Both the position numbers and the translations under genes were made by a program. A DNA stretch of 37,970 nucleotides from Lachnospiraceae bacterium (GTDB lineage: Bacteria > Bacillota > Clostridia > Lachnospirales > Lachnospiraceae), in NCBI GenBank assembly GCA_014804655.1, contig JAAUZK010000036.1, positions 1 to 37,970 of the forward strand, written 5' to 3'. Every line of letters starts with the position of its first letter. The stretch's first letter is position 1. The notes below the pieces were generated by a model. The model ran no database searches. It was not told where the DNA came from and was given only the letters and a program-made list of their open reading frames with translations. This document shows, piece after piece, positions 15,883 to 24,606 of the stretch.

Positions 15883-17166
15883 ATGAACGAGTATCGGGTA
15901 AAAAAGATAGATCACATAAAAAAAATAGAAGTACAGGTGCCGGGGTCAAAGAGCATTACGAACCGGGCGCTTCTGCTCGCAGCTCTGTCCGCGCACAAAT
16001 GTACGCTGCACGGCGTTTTATTCAGTGACGATTCCAGAGCTTTTCTTTACAGCCTTGAAAAATTAGGCTTTGAAGTGCAGGCGGATGAAGAGACCAAGGA
16101 TGTGGTGATTCAGGGGTTAGGCGGAAAGATTCCCAATAACCATGCCTCGATCAATGTGAGAAGTGCGGGCACTGCGGCAAGATTTCTGACGGTTATGCTG
16201 GCACTGGCGGGAGGGGAATATGAACTTCAGGCCTCGCCGCAGATGTGTAAACGTCCCATGAAGCCGCTTTTGGATATTTTGAAACAGGCGGGCGTTGAAT
16301 TTGCATTTATCGGGGAAGAAGATCATTTTCCATTTGTGATGAAGTCACAGTCGGTTTCCATGAAAGAGGTTCAGGTGGATACCGGAATCAGCAGTCAGTT
16401 TGCCAGTGCGCTTCTCATGTCCGGAGTACTTCTCCCGGATGGAGTAACGGTGCTCCTTTCCGGGGATCGGGCGGAAGGTTCCTATATTAAAATGACGCTT
16501 GCCATGATGGAGCAGTTCGGAATCAAGCCGGTTAAGCTTAAGAACGGTTATCGGATTCCGCATACAGAGTCCTTTGGGGTGGAACAATATCAGGTAGAGC
16601 CGGATGTGTCCGGAGCATGTTATTTCTATGCAATGGCGCCGTTATTACAGACTGATGTCAAAGTAAAAAATGTTCATATGGATTCTTTACAGGGCGATAT
16701 TAAATTTTTGCAGGTATTGGAAAGCATGGGCTGTATGCTCACGGACGAAGTCGATGGCGTGAAGATGTCAGGCGGCGGTCTTACAGAATATCCGGGAATG
16801 GATGTTTCCATGAAAGATTTTTCCGACCAGACCATGACAATGGCGGCGCTCTCGCCCTTTGCCAAGGGGACGACACTGATTCGGAATATCGGTCATATAC
16901 GGTTTCAGGAGACAGATAGAATTCATGCTGTTTTGACAGAACTTACCCGCATGGGAATAGCATGTGAAGAAGCGCCGGAATGTGACGGAATCAGAATTAT
17001 GCCCGGAACGGTGGAAGAATGCAGCGTGGAAACCTATGAGGACCACCGTATGGCGATGGCCTTTAGCCTGGTCGGTCTGAAAACAGGGAAGATAACGATT
17101 AGGAATCCGGAATGCTGCCGGAAAACGTTTGAAAATTATTTTGAGCTGCTTGAAGGGCTGTATTAG
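15883..17166 (+). CDS. 3-phosphoshikimate 1-carboxyvinyltransferase (EPSP synthase)
   Basis: This 427-aa enzyme joins phosphoenolpyruvate and shikimate-3-phosphate, the sixth step of chorismate synthesis. Family signatures are PGSKSITNRALLLAAL near the N-terminus, RSAGTAARFLT (residue about 90), the active-site region TGISSQFASALLMS, and FQETDRIHAVLTELTRMG and EDHRMAMAFSLVG near the end. Length is normal and all motifs are intact. GAGGGAT precedes the ATG, right after the DUF6171 gene. DAHP synthase, the first step, is encoded at 36.1-37.1 kb; the other steps are not in this window. Confidence 0.95.
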   Translation: MNEYRVKKIDHIKKIEVQVPGSKSITNRALLLAALSAHKCTLHGVLFSDDSRAFLYSLEKLGFEVQADEETKDVVIQGLGGKIPNNHASINVRSAGTAARFLTVMLALAGGEYELQASPQMCKRPMKPLLDILKQAGVEFAFIGEEDHFPFVMKSQSVSMKEVQVDTGISSQFASALLMSGVLLPDGVTVLLSGDRAEGSYIKMTLAMMEQFGIKPVKLKNGYRIPHTESFGVEQYQVEPDVSGACYFYAMAPLLQTDVKVKNVHMDSLQGDIKFLQVLESMGCMLTDEVDGVKMSGGGLTEYPGMDVSMKDFSDQTMTMAALSPFAKGTTLIRNIGHIRFQETDRIHAVLTELTRMGIACEEAPECDGIRIMPGTVEECSVETYEDHRMAMAFSLVGLKTGKITIRNPECCRKTFENYFELLEGLY

Positions 17167-17179
17167 GGAGGAATTTGCC

Positions 17180-18172
17180 ATGGCGGATAATGAAGAAAAA
17201 GAATTGTGGGATATTTATACGAAAGATCGGGTGAAGACCGGCAGATTACATAGACGTGGCGAGAAGATGAAGGACGGAGATTATCATATGGTGGTCCATG
17301 TCTGCATTTTTAACAGCAAGAATCAACTGTTGATTCAGCAACGGCAGCCCTTTAAAAAGGGATGGTCTAATATGTGGGATATCACGGTGGGCGGCTCTGC
17401 TTTGCATGGAGAGAGCAGCAGTCAGGCGGCAGAACGGGAAGTGCTTGAGGAGATTGGTTTAAAACTGGATTTATCAGAGACCAGACCTGACTTTACGATC
17501 AATTTTGAGGATGGATTCGACGATTATTATCTGTTGGAACGGGAAGTGGATTTGGACAAACTTCATCTGCAGAAAGAAGAGGTTCAGGCTGTCCGGTGGG
17601 CGGACAGAGAAGAGCTGCTTCAAATGCAGGAGCAGGGAATTATGATTCCTTATTGGTTTCTGGATAAATTATTTGAGGTGCGCGGCCATGATGCGCATGG
17701 CAATCTAAAACGGGATATCGAGATAGAATTTGCCGCGCCGCACCGCCTTGCTTCCTGGATGAGTCTGGTGGAAATTACAAGGGATAATTTTCCGGGACTG
17801 GAAACACAGGAACTGTTAAACGGATATCGGGAGACAGTCATTAAGAATATGGAGAGGCAAAGCGCCATATGTGCGTTACATGGCAATATAGTTGTGGGAA
17901 TTCTGCTTTTTTCCACAAAGCACAATATGCTGTCTTGTATGGTGGTACATCCTGAGTATCGCAGACGCGGAATTGCGAAAAAAATGATCGATTTAATGCT
18001 GACCAAATTAGATCAGACAAAAGATATTACCGTTACGACATTTCGCGAGGATGATCCGAAAGGAGCTGCACCGCGGGCGTTGTATCAAGCTTTGGGATTT
18101 CTTCCGGCAGAACTGTGCATCGAGCAGGGATATCCGTCGCAGGTGTTTGTGTTGAAGGGGAAAAAGCAATAA
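17180..18172 (+). CDS. Nudix hydrolase fused to a GNAT acetyltransferase domain
   Basis: The 330-aa protein starts at ATG 17180, which has AGGGAGGAAT 8 nt upstream; the frame extends further up without a site. Residues 1-165 are an isopentenyl-diphosphate-isomerase-like Nudix domain (MVVHVCIFN, WDITVGGSALHGE). Its complete Nudix box is G-x5-E-x7-REVLEEIG from Gly72. Residues about 180-330 are a GNAT domain with acetyl-CoA loop VVHPEYRRRGIAKKMID. Single-domain relatives of each part are common and the fusion is less so. Substrates are unknown; a diphosphate-containing or amine-containing metabolite is expected. It begins 13 nt after aroA, so it should be cotranscribed. Confidence 0.85.
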   Translation: MADNEEKELWDIYTKDRVKTGRLHRRGEKMKDGDYHMVVHVCIFNSKNQLLIQQRQPFKKGWSNMWDITVGGSALHGESSSQAAEREVLEEIGLKLDLSETRPDFTINFEDGFDDYYLLEREVDLDKLHLQKEEVQAVRWADREELLQMQEQGIMIPYWFLDKLFEVRGHDAHGNLKRDIEIEFAAPHRLASWMSLVEITRDNFPGLETQELLNGYRETVIKNMERQSAICALHGNIVVGILLFSTKHNMLSCMVVHPEYRRRGIAKKMIDLMLTKLDQTKDITVTTFREDDPKGAAPRALYQALGFLPAELCIEQGYPSQVFVLKGKKQ

Positions 18173-18200
18173 GGGATAAGAAGATAGAAGAGTGAAAGGA

Positions 18201-18213
18201 ACTGTCGAACAGT
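18201..18213 (+). promoter_or_regulatory. Hairpin between ribosome-binding site and GTG start
   Basis: ACTGT (18201-18205) and ACAGT (18209-18213) form a 5-bp hairpin exactly between AAAGGA (18195-18200) and the GTG at 18215. The linear spacing of 14 nt is too long, and folding would bring the two close together. This supports the GTG start. Confidence 0.5.
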
Positions 18214-18214
18214 C

Positions 18215-19201
18215 GTGACAAGACGGGAAGCATATAAAATTCTTGGGATCTCACCGGAAACGTCGAAAGATGAAATCAAAAAAAGATATAGGCAGCTTAT
18301 GTTCCAAGCGCATCCGGACAGCGGCGGATCATCGGCGGAGGGCTGTCGATACAGTGCGCAGGAAATTAATATTGCCTATGAACTTGTGAGCGTAGCTCAT
18401 TCTGCTGAAGAGTCTGACGAGGTGGATTTCCATAAGGCTGCCGGTACCCGTCACAGGAGAGGTAAAGCGGCGCGGGACAACAGAAAAGACGAATGGGGTG
18501 CGCCGATTAACGGGAATGCTTACAGAGAGCGGGAAATCTTATGCTATGCAGAAGATTATGACGGTACTGTGTTAGGCAGTTTTTGCATCGCAAAAGGAAA
18601 ATATGTGTGGACAACGGAGGAAGAGTTTCCCTTATTCCTGCTCAGCATTTATCAGTGCGGCAAACAGCTTTTGGATGAGTGTGACGAACAGTTTCACGGC
18701 GGAGCAGCTTCGGCGGACAGACATCGTGTTCAGGCGGAGCTCACCTATCTGCTCACGCAGCAGTTCATAAACGGGAGTGCGCTTTTGCAGGAACTGGCGA
18801 AAGAAGAGATGGCGGAAACAGACGGGAAGCAGATTTTTTATGTTTCGGCCATGGTGGAGCTGACAGCCGGTACAGTGAGTTTGGAAGCCGGCGATTTACT
18901 GTATCCGTCGAAACTTAGGCAGCACAGATTGTATCTGCAGAATCAGAAGGGACGGGAGATCGGTTATCTGTCTTTTCATGATGATCGCTTCTACTATATT
19001 ATCGTGCCCCTCTTTGAGCAAAAGAGAGTACAGATTAAGATACAGGTGGCGGAAAAGCAGGAAAAAAGAAGACGCAGTAAAACTTCCGGATACAGGAATC
19101 TTCACTTATGGATCAAACTGCTTGACGTTACCGAAAACTATGTGCCGGAAAATTTAAATTTGCGGATTGAGGAATTAGTGGAATCATATAAAAAGGCGTA
19201 A
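18215..19201 (+). CDS. J-domain protein with uncharacterised C-terminal region
   Basis: This 328-aa protein starts with GTG. Residues 3-62 are a J-domain with the HPD tripeptide at 33-35 (FQAHPDSGG), which should stimulate the ATPase of an Hsp70 such as DnaK. There is no Gly/Phe region, no zinc finger and no DnaJ C-terminal substrate domain, so it is a specialised (class III) J protein. Residues about 75-330 match no family I know. Around 215-285 a strand-rich stretch (LEAGDLLYPSKL...GREIGYLSF) faintly recalls HIRAN-type folds; this is speculation. It follows the Nudix-GNAT gene by 42 nt and precedes a choloylglycine hydrolase gene by 33 nt. Confidence 0.75.
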   Translation: MTRREAYKILGISPETSKDEIKKRYRQLMFQAHPDSGGSSAEGCRYSAQEINIAYELVSVAHSAEESDEVDFHKAAGTRHRRGKAARDNRKDEWGAPINGNAYREREILCYAEDYDGTVLGSFCIAKGKYVWTTEEEFPLFLLSIYQCGKQLLDECDEQFHGGAASADRHRVQAELTYLLTQQFINGSALLQELAKEEMAETDGKQIFYVSAMVELTAGTVSLEAGDLLYPSKLRQHRLYLQNQKGREIGYLSFHDDRFYYIIVPLFEQKRVQIKIQVAEKQEKRRRSKTSGYRNLHLWIKLLDVTENYVPENLNLRIEELVESYKKA

Positions 19202-19234
19202 AAATTATTTTTTATATACAGGAGGTACAGCGAT

Positions 19235-20209
19235 ATGTGTACTGCAGCAACATATAAGACGAAGGATTTTTATTTCGGGAGAACATTGGATTATGAATTT
19301 TCATACGGCGATGAAGTGGTCATAACGCCCAGAAATTATCCGTTTTGTTTTAGGGAAGCGGGAAATATAAATACACATTATGCAATGATCGGAATGGCGT
19401 ATGTGTCGGAAGATTATCCGTTATACTATGACGCTGTCAACGAGAAGGGATTAGGGATTGCGGGATTGAATTTCGTGGGCAATGCCGCCTTTTGGGATAG
19501 CAAAGAAGGCATGGATAATATTGCCCAGTTTGAATTGATTCCATGGATTCTCGGTCAGTGCGCCACAGTGAAAGAGGCGAGGGCGTTAGTGAAGAGGATG
19601 AATCTGTCAAAAGTCGCTTTTAATGAGAAGCTTCCGCTGGCACAGCTGCACTGGATCATTGCGGACAGCAGCGAAGCGATAACAGTGGAAGCGGTGAAAG
19701 AGGGCATAAAGATATATGACAATCCGGTAGGCGTTTTGACGAACAATCCGCCTTTTGACCGGCAGATGTTTGCGCTGAATAATTATATGCATCTGTCTGT
19801 GAAGTCACCCTCGAACACTTTTGCAAAAGGTTTGGAGTTAGAACGGTACAGCCGTGGGATGGGAGCTTTGGGACTGCCGGGAGATTTATCGTCGCAGTCC
19901 AGATTTGTAAGGGCAGCGTTTGTGAAGATGAACTCCTTATCCGGGGAAGGAGAAGCAGAGAGTGTCAGCCAGTTTTTCCATATTCTTAATTCGGTGGACC
20001 AACAGCGCGGCTGCTGCGAGTTGGATGACGGAAAGTATGAGATAACGATCTATACTTCATGCTGTAATACCAATAAAGGAATATACTATTATACTTCCTA
20101 TGACAATCACCAGATCACCGCGGTAGACATGCGCAGGGAAGAACTGGACGGGAATGTGCTCATAAGATATCCGATGATCAAAGAGGAGCAGATCCGAATG
20201 CAAAATTAG
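19235..20209 (+). CDS. Choloylglycine hydrolase family protein (bile salt hydrolase-like)
   Basis: This 324-aa Ntn hydrolase should deconjugate glycine- or taurine-linked bile acids or cleave related amides such as penicillin V. The nucleophile Cys2 becomes N-terminal after removal of Met. Other expected catalytic residues are visible: Arg16 and Asp19 (FGRTLDYE), Asn79 (AGLNF), Asn170 (LTNNPPF) and Arg223 (SQSRFVRAAF). No propeptide or signal peptide is present, so it is cytoplasmic. The GLPGDLSSQSRF loop is close to known clostridial bile salt hydrolases. AGGAGG lies 9 nt before the ATG. Bile salt use is favoured over penicillin amidase, but sequence alone does not settle it. Confidence 0.88.
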   Translation: MCTAATYKTKDFYFGRTLDYEFSYGDEVVITPRNYPFCFREAGNINTHYAMIGMAYVSEDYPLYYDAVNEKGLGIAGLNFVGNAAFWDSKEGMDNIAQFELIPWILGQCATVKEARALVKRMNLSKVAFNEKLPLAQLHWIIADSSEAITVEAVKEGIKIYDNPVGVLTNNPPFDRQMFALNNYMHLSVKSPSNTFAKGLELERYSRGMGALGLPGDLSSQSRFVRAAFVKMNSLSGEGEAESVSQFFHILNSVDQQRGCCELDDGKYEITIYTSCCNTNKGIYYYTSYDNHQITAVDMRREELDGNVLIRYPMIKEEQIRMQN

Positions 20210-20221
20210 TATATAATATTT

Positions 20222-20262
20222 TGTGCTGTATGCCGGTAAAGTCGGTGCCCAGATACAGCGCA
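20222..20262 (+). other. Stem-loop ahead of the alpha/beta hydrolase gene
   Basis: TGTGCTGTAT (20222-20231) pairs over 10 bp, with one wobble, with ATACAGCGCA (20253-20262). It has no T-run and stops 24 nt before the start codon. It could protect or adjust translation of the downstream gene, or be processed between two cistrons. Confidence 0.45.
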
Positions 20263-20285
20263 TAGAAAAAGACTGGGGTGGAGAT

Positions 20286-20819
20286 ATGAAGATTGCAGTA
20301 TTTTTTCCGGGAATAGGGTATCATTGTGACAAGCCGCTGTTATATTACAGCGGAAAGATTGCAGGACAGCTTCAATATGAATTATGCAAGGTTAATTACG
20401 TTAATTTGAGCAGGTCATTAGACGAAGCATTTGAGCAGGCGCTTGCACAGGCGGAAGAGATTCTGGCGCAGATCGACTGGAGCCGATATGGGGATATTGT
20501 ATTTGTGTCAAAGAGCATTGGTACGGTAGTTGCAGCCGCTTATGCCAAGAAACACGGAATAAGCTGCAGAAACGTCTACTATACGCCGGTAGCACAGACT
20601 TTTGAGTTCGATCCTCAGCACGGCATCGTTTTTCACGGCACCGCGGATTCATGGGTGGAGACTGTGGTTGTCACCACGAAATGTCAGGAACATGACCTGC
20701 CGTTACATGTCATAGAAGGTGTCGATCATTCACTGGAAGAAAAGGGTGATACGCTGAGAAGTCTTTGTATTTTGCAGAAGGTGATGGAATTAACAAAGAG
20801 TTATATCGCGGATATTTAA
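20286..20819 (+). CDS. Small alpha/beta hydrolase
   Basis: This 177-aa protein starts at ATG 20286 behind GGGGTGGAG. It opens with a beta strand (MKIAVFFPGIGYHCD). A probable catalytic triad is Ser77 in SKSIG (a variant of the G-x-S-x-G elbow), Asp121 in HGTADSWV and His148 in VDHSLE. The size fits minimal serine hydrolases of the dienelactone hydrolase/YdeN type. It has no signal peptide. It lies 76 nt after the choloylglycine hydrolase gene on the same strand and is probably in the same operon. The substrate is unknown. Confidence 0.75.
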   Translation: MKIAVFFPGIGYHCDKPLLYYSGKIAGQLQYELCKVNYVNLSRSLDEAFEQALAQAEEILAQIDWSRYGDIVFVSKSIGTVVAAAYAKKHGISCRNVYYTPVAQTFEFDPQHGIVFHGTADSWVETVVVTTKCQEHDLPLHVIEGVDHSLEEKGDTLRSLCILQKVMELTKSYIADI

Positions 20820-20964
20820 GTTTTTTCCGTAAAACATATTGCACGCTGAACTTATTTCTGATAGACTGTCTTCATCCGAACAAATGGAATTCTGCTATGC
20901 ATGTCAGGCATTTCGCCACGATTTCCATTATTCATTATAACAAAGGAAGTGACTTGCCGGAATT

Positions 20965-21016
20965 CGAGTTTGCCGCAGGCAAATCTCGCAAAGTTAATTT
21001 CGCAGGAATTTACTTT
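20965..21016 (+). repeat. Tandem hairpin element, copy A (operon end)
   Basis: CGAGTTTGC / GCAAATCTCG (20965-20988) is followed at once by a 12-bp hairpin with one mismatch and one wobble (20990-21001 with 21005-21016) ending in TTTT. The first hairpin recurs almost exactly at 27128-27149, also followed by a second hairpin. It probably ends the abfA-to-hydrolase transcript. The rest of 20820-21093 shows no gene that I can support. Confidence 0.6.
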
Positions 21017-21093
21017 TGGGAAAAGGAGGGATGAAGTGTCATTTATTGGACATATATGATGTTAGAATTAGACTATAGTTTTTAAAAATTTGA

Positions 21094-21122
21094 TTGACAA
21101 AATCGAACATCTGTTTTATTCT
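21094..21122 (+). promoter_or_regulatory. Promoter of recA
   Basis: TTGACA (21094-21099), a 17-nt spacer and TATTCT (21117-21122) lie just upstream of recA. The first LexA box occupies the spacer. Confidence 0.75.
21104..21117 (+). promoter_or_regulatory. LexA/DinR box 1 of recA
   Basis: CGAAC-ATCT-GTTTT matches the Gram-positive SOS box CGAAC-N4-GTTCG in its left half and core. It lies between -35 and -10, where LexA would block RNA polymerase. Confidence 0.65.
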
Positions 21123-21128
21123 GATATC

Positions 21129-21142
21129 AGAACGGATGTTCT
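21129..21142 (+). promoter_or_regulatory. LexA/DinR box 2 of recA
   Basis: AGAAC-GGAT-GTTCT is a perfect inverted repeat with the SOS core GAAC-N4-GTTC. It lies just downstream of the -10, near the transcription start. Confidence 0.75.
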
Positions 21143-21163
21143 ACAAGAAAAGGAGAGCAGAAC

Positions 21164-22237
21164 ATGGAAAGAGATGAGAAATTAAAAGCATTGGATGCAG
21201 CGTTAGGACAGATAGAGAGGCAGTTTGGTAAGGGGGCCGTCATGAAATTGGGTGATCCTTCCGTACAGATGAACGTGGAGACGATTCCGACAGGTTCCCT
21301 GAGCCTTGACTTGGCATTGGGACTCGGCGGCATCCCGAAAGGAAGGATTGTTGAGATATACGGACCGGAGTCCAGCGGTAAGACTACCGTGACATTACAT
21401 ATGATTGCGGAAGTACAGAAGCGCGGCGGTATTGCGGGATTCATCGATGCAGAACATGCACTGGACCCGGTATATGCGAAGAATATCGGTGTGGATATTG
21501 ATAACTTATATATATCTCAGCCGGACTGCGGCGAGCAGGCGTTAGAGATTACGGAGACCATGGTGCGTTCCGGTGCGGTGGATATTATCGTGGTGGACTC
21601 GGTTGCCGCATTGGTTCCGAAGGCGGAGATTGACGGCGACATGGGAGACAGTCATGTCGGACTGCAGGCGCGTTTGATGTCTCAGGCGCTTCGTAAACTG
21701 ACTGCGGTGATCAGCAAGTCTAATTGTACCGTGGTATTTATCAATCAGCTGCGTGAGAAAGTCGGTATCATGTTCGGTAATCCGGAGACGACTACCGGAG
21801 GACGTGCACTGAAATTCTACTCGTCCGTACGTCTGGATGTCAGAAGGATCGAGTCCCTGAAGCAAGGCGGAGAAGTGATCGGTAACAGAACGAGAGTGAA
21901 AGTGGTTAAGAACAAGATTGCGCCGCCTTTTAAGGAAGCGGAGTTTGATATCATGTTCGGCGAGGGAATTTCTGTGGTCGGTGATATACTGGATCTCGCT
22001 GCGGAGAACAATATTGTCAATAAGAGCGGTGCATGGTATGCCTATGAGGGCAATAAGATCGGACAGGGCAGGGAGAATGCAAAGCAGTATTTGCGGGATA
22101 ATCCGGCGGTATGTACGGAGATAGAGCGCAAGGTAAGGGAGCTGTTTAATCTGGACACAGATAAAGCGGAAGAGACGGCACCGGCGGCGGAAGCAGAGAA
22201 GAAGGCTGATAAAGAGAAAGAAAAAACCGCTAAATAA
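21164..22237 (+). CDS. RecA recombinase
   Basis: This 357-aa RecA forms filaments on single-stranded DNA, exchanges strands and triggers LexA self-cleavage. Walker A is GPESSGKTT (67-75). [21 protein letters not shown] and the loop L2 region [28 protein letters not shown] are intact. The C-terminus is a Lys/Glu/Ala-rich tail (last 25 residues), normal for the family. AAAGGAGAG precedes the ATG. The promoter carries two LexA boxes, so SOS induction is expected. recX follows 63 nt downstream. Confidence 0.97.
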   Translation: MERDEKLKALDAALGQIERQFGKGAVMKLGDPSVQMNVETIPTGSLSLDLALGLGGIPKGRIVEIYGPESSGKTTVTLHMIAEVQKRGGIAGFIDAEHALDPVYAKNIGVDIDNLYISQPDCGEQALEITETMVRSGAVDIIVVDSVAALVPKAEIDGDMGDSHVGLQARLMSQALRKLTAVISKSNCTVVFINQLREKVGIMFGNPETTTGGRALKFYSSVRLDVRRIESLKQGGEVIGNRTRVKVVKNKIAPPFKEAEFDIMFGEGISVVGDILDLAAENNIVNKSGAWYAYEGNKIGQGRENAKQYLRDNPAVCTEIERKVRELFNLDTDKAEETAPAAEAEKKADKEKEKTAK

Positions 22238-22300
22238 TGACAGTGATGGAAAGCTTATTCATAAAAGTATGCAGGAGATCAATGTAAACGGAGAATTATC

Positions 22301-22930
22301 ATGCTTGTAACACAAATATCCGAAGTGTCGAAGTCGCGCTGTCGGGTTTACTTAGACGGGCAGTTCGCCTTCGTACTCTATAAAGGCGAACTGCGACGGT
22401 TTCAGATCAAAGTCGATGAGGAGCTTCCCGAGGAAAGTTATCGGGAGATTATGACAGAGATTCTGCCGAAGCGGGCGAAACTGCGCAGTATGAATTTATT
22501 GCAATCCCGGGATTATACCCGCAGACAGTTGGCGGATAAATTAGAACAGGGTGATTATCCGCAGGAATGTATTGAAGAAGCGATCGCATATGTAGAATCT
22601 TACGGCTATATTGATGACAAACGTTATGCCAGAGACTTTATTGAGTATAATCTTGCCTCCAAGAGCAGAACCCGCATAGAGACCGATCTGATGAGAAAAG
22701 GGATTGGGAAAGAGATAATCAGGGCGGCATTTGAAGAATTAACCGATCTGGATGTGCAGCAGGACGAATTGGCTCTGGCATGTGATCTGCTCAGAAAGAA
22801 AAAATATTGTGCGGATACTGCTACAGGACAGGAACAGCAGAAAATGTACGGTTTCCTTTATCGGAGAGGGTTTCGTCATGACATAATCAGCAAAGCACTT
22901 TTGCTTGACATAACATCAAATTCAGTATAG
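22301..22930 (+). CDS. Regulatory protein RecX
   Basis: This 209-aa, mostly helical protein has the three-repeat RecX fold. Family text includes LLQSRDYTRRQLADKL, YVESYGYIDDKRYARDFI, SRTRIETDLMRKGI and FLYRRGF near the end. RecX binds inside the RecA filament groove and limits or modulates its activity. GGAGAA stands before the ATG. It lies 63 nt after recA with no terminator between, so it should share the SOS-controlled transcript. The last codons contain a strong TTGACA that belongs to the rny promoter. Confidence 0.92.
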   Translation: MLVTQISEVSKSRCRVYLDGQFAFVLYKGELRRFQIKVDEELPEESYREIMTEILPKRAKLRSMNLLQSRDYTRRQLADKLEQGDYPQECIEEAIAYVESYGYIDDKRYARDFIEYNLASKSRTRIETDLMRKGIGKEIIRAAFEELTDLDVQQDELALACDLLRKKKYCADTATGQEQQKMYGFLYRRGFRHDIISKALLLDITSNSV

Positions 22931-22933
22931 AAT
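22905..22933 (+). promoter_or_regulatory. Promoter of rny inside the recX end
   Basis: TTGACA (22905-22910), a 17-nt spacer and TAGAAT (22928-22933) overlap the recX stop codon. AGTATAGAAT occurs twice, at 22924-22933 and 22955-22964, the second time without a good -35. Confidence 0.65.
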
Positions 22934-22958
22934 TGAAGTGTTGTAATTTTGCTTAGTA

Positions 22959-23001
22959 TAGAATGTTTATATATAAATGCTGATACAGCTTAAACATTCT
23001 A
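22959..23001 (+). other. Perfect 11-bp inverted repeat in the rny leader
   Basis: TAGAATGTTTA (22959-22969) and TAAACATTCTA (22991-23001) pair perfectly across a 21-nt loop. There is no T-run after it. It lies in the leader made from the promoter at 22905-22933 and may be an RNA structure or an operator. Confidence 0.6.
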
Positions 23002-23031
23002 GAATAGATTATGTACAATGAAAACTAAATA

Positions 23032-23044
23032 AGGAGGTGCTCCT
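23032..23044 (+). promoter_or_regulatory. Ribosome-binding site hairpin of rny
   Basis: AGGAG (23032-23036), loop GTG and CTCCT (23040-23044) form a 5-bp hairpin that hides the Shine-Dalgarno site of rny (ATG at 23048). The spacing from site to start is otherwise normal. Confidence 0.55.
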
Positions 23045-23047
23045 GTA

Positions 23048-24598
23048 ATGTTGGTGCCAGTTATTTTAGCGGTAGTCATCACACTGGTGATTTCGATTCC
23101 GGTATCTGCCTTGGTTGCTATCAACTATCGAAAGAAAGTTGTGGAAGCCACAATCGGCAATGCGGATGAGAAAGCCAGAGAGATTATTGACGAAGCTCTC
23201 AAAACTGCTGAAGCGAAGAAGCGCGAGTCATTGCTTGAGGTCAAGGAAGAGTCTATTCGTACCAAGAACGAACTCGACAAGGAGATCAAGGAACGTCGTG
23301 CGGAGGCGCAGCGTTATGAACGGCGTGTGCAGCAGAAGGAAGAGAACATCGACAAGAAAGCTGATGCTATCGAAAAGAAGGAAGCAAGTTTGGCACAAAG
23401 GGAAGAATCCCTGGCGAAACAGCGCGAAGAAATTTCCAAACTTAACGAGCAGAGATTACAGGAACTAGAACGAATCTCAGGATTGACCTCCGAACAAGCA
23501 AAAGATTATTTGTTGAAAATTGTTGAAGATGAAGTGAAACATGAGACTGCTGTCATGATAAAAGAGATTGAGAGCAGGGCAAAGGAAGAGGCAGATAAGA
23601 AGGCTAAAGAGTATGTAGTCACGGCGATTCAGAAATGTGCCGCAGACCATGTATCCGAGACAACAATATCTGTCGTGCAGCTTCCTAACGATGAGATGAA
23701 AGGCAGAATCATCGGTAGAGAGGGACGTAACATCAGAACTCTTGAGACGATGACGGGTGTTGATCTGATCATTGATGATACGCCGGAAGCAGTTATTTTA
23801 TCCGGATTTGATCCGATCCGCAGGGAAGTGGCAAGGATCGCGCTTGAGAAACTGATCGTGGATGGACGTATTCATCCCGCCAGAATCGAAGAGATGGTTG
23901 AAAAGGCGCAGAAGGAAGTAGAAGTAATGATCAAAGAGGAAGGTGAAGCGGCTACGCTGGAGGTAGGTGTACATGGCATTCACCCTGAACTCGTAAGATT
24001 ACTCGGTAAGATGAAATTCAGAACCAGTTATGGTCAGAACGCATTAAAGCATTCGATCGAAGTTGCTCAATTATCCGGCTTGCTTGCCGCTGAGATGGGA
24101 TTGGATGTCAGAATGGCGAAGCGTGCAGGTTTGTTGCATGATATCGGTAAGGCTGTTGACCATGAGATGGAAGGTTCGCATATCCAGCTCGGCGTGGAGC
24201 TTTGTAGAAAATACAAAGAGTCTCCGACGGTGATCAATGCGGTAGAGTCTCATCACGGGGATGTTGAGCCTCAGTCTCTGATCGCATGTCTTGTACAGGC
24301 TGCGGATACGATTTCTGCTGCAAGACCGGGCGCGAGAAGAGAAACATTAGAAACATATACAACAAGACTAAAACAATTAGAAGACATTACAAACAATTTC
24401 AAAGGTGTTGATAAATCTTTTGCTATTCAGGCAGGTAGAGAGATTCGTGTTATGGTAGTTCCGGAACAGATTAACGATTCTGATATGGTATTACTTGCAA
24501 GAGATATTTCTAAACAGATTGAAGCTGAATTAGAGTATCCCGGACAGATCAAAATAAATGTGATCCGCGAGAGCCGTGTCATTGACTATGCTAAATAG
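23048..24598 (+). CDS. Ribonuclease Y
   Basis: This 516-aa membrane-anchored endoribonuclease starts mRNA decay in Firmicutes. Domains in order are an N-terminal membrane helix (about 3-25), a long charged coiled coil (about 28-200), a KH RNA-binding domain ([15 protein letters not shown], near 218-232), and an HD domain with metal-binding HSIEVAQL (His near 335) and LLHDIGK (His-Asp near 364). Length is typical. AAGGAGGTG precedes the ATG but lies in a small hairpin, with a larger inverted repeat upstream, so the enzyme may adjust its own synthesis (inference). A strong terminator follows 8 nt after the stop. Confidence 0.96.
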   Translation: MLVPVILAVVITLVISIPVSALVAINYRKKVVEATIGNADEKAREIIDEALKTAEAKKRESLLEVKEESIRTKNELDKEIKERRAEAQRYERRVQQKEENIDKKADAIEKKEASLAQREESLAKQREEISKLNEQRLQELERISGLTSEQAKDYLLKIVEDEVKHETAVMIKEIESRAKEEADKKAKEYVVTAIQKCAADHVSETTISVVQLPNDEMKGRIIGREGRNIRTLETMTGVDLIIDDTPEAVILSGFDPIRREVARIALEKLIVDGRIHPARIEEMVEKAQKEVEVMIKEEGEAATLEVGVHGIHPELVRLLGKMKFRTSYGQNALKHSIEVAQLSGLLAAEMGLDVRMAKRAGLLHDIGKAVDHEMEGSHIQLGVELCRKYKESPTVINAVESHHGDVEPQSLIACLVQAADTISAARPGARRETLETYTTRLKQLEDITNNFKGVDKSFAIQAGREIRVMVVPEQINDSDMVLLARDISKQIEAELEYPGQIKINVIRESRVIDYAK

Positions 24599-24606
24599 TA
24601 TTGATT

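Noticed and set aside
20765..21034. Frame of 89 codons after the alpha/beta hydrolase
   Set aside because: It begins inside the hydrolase gene, has no ribosome-binding site and runs through the tandem hairpin element.
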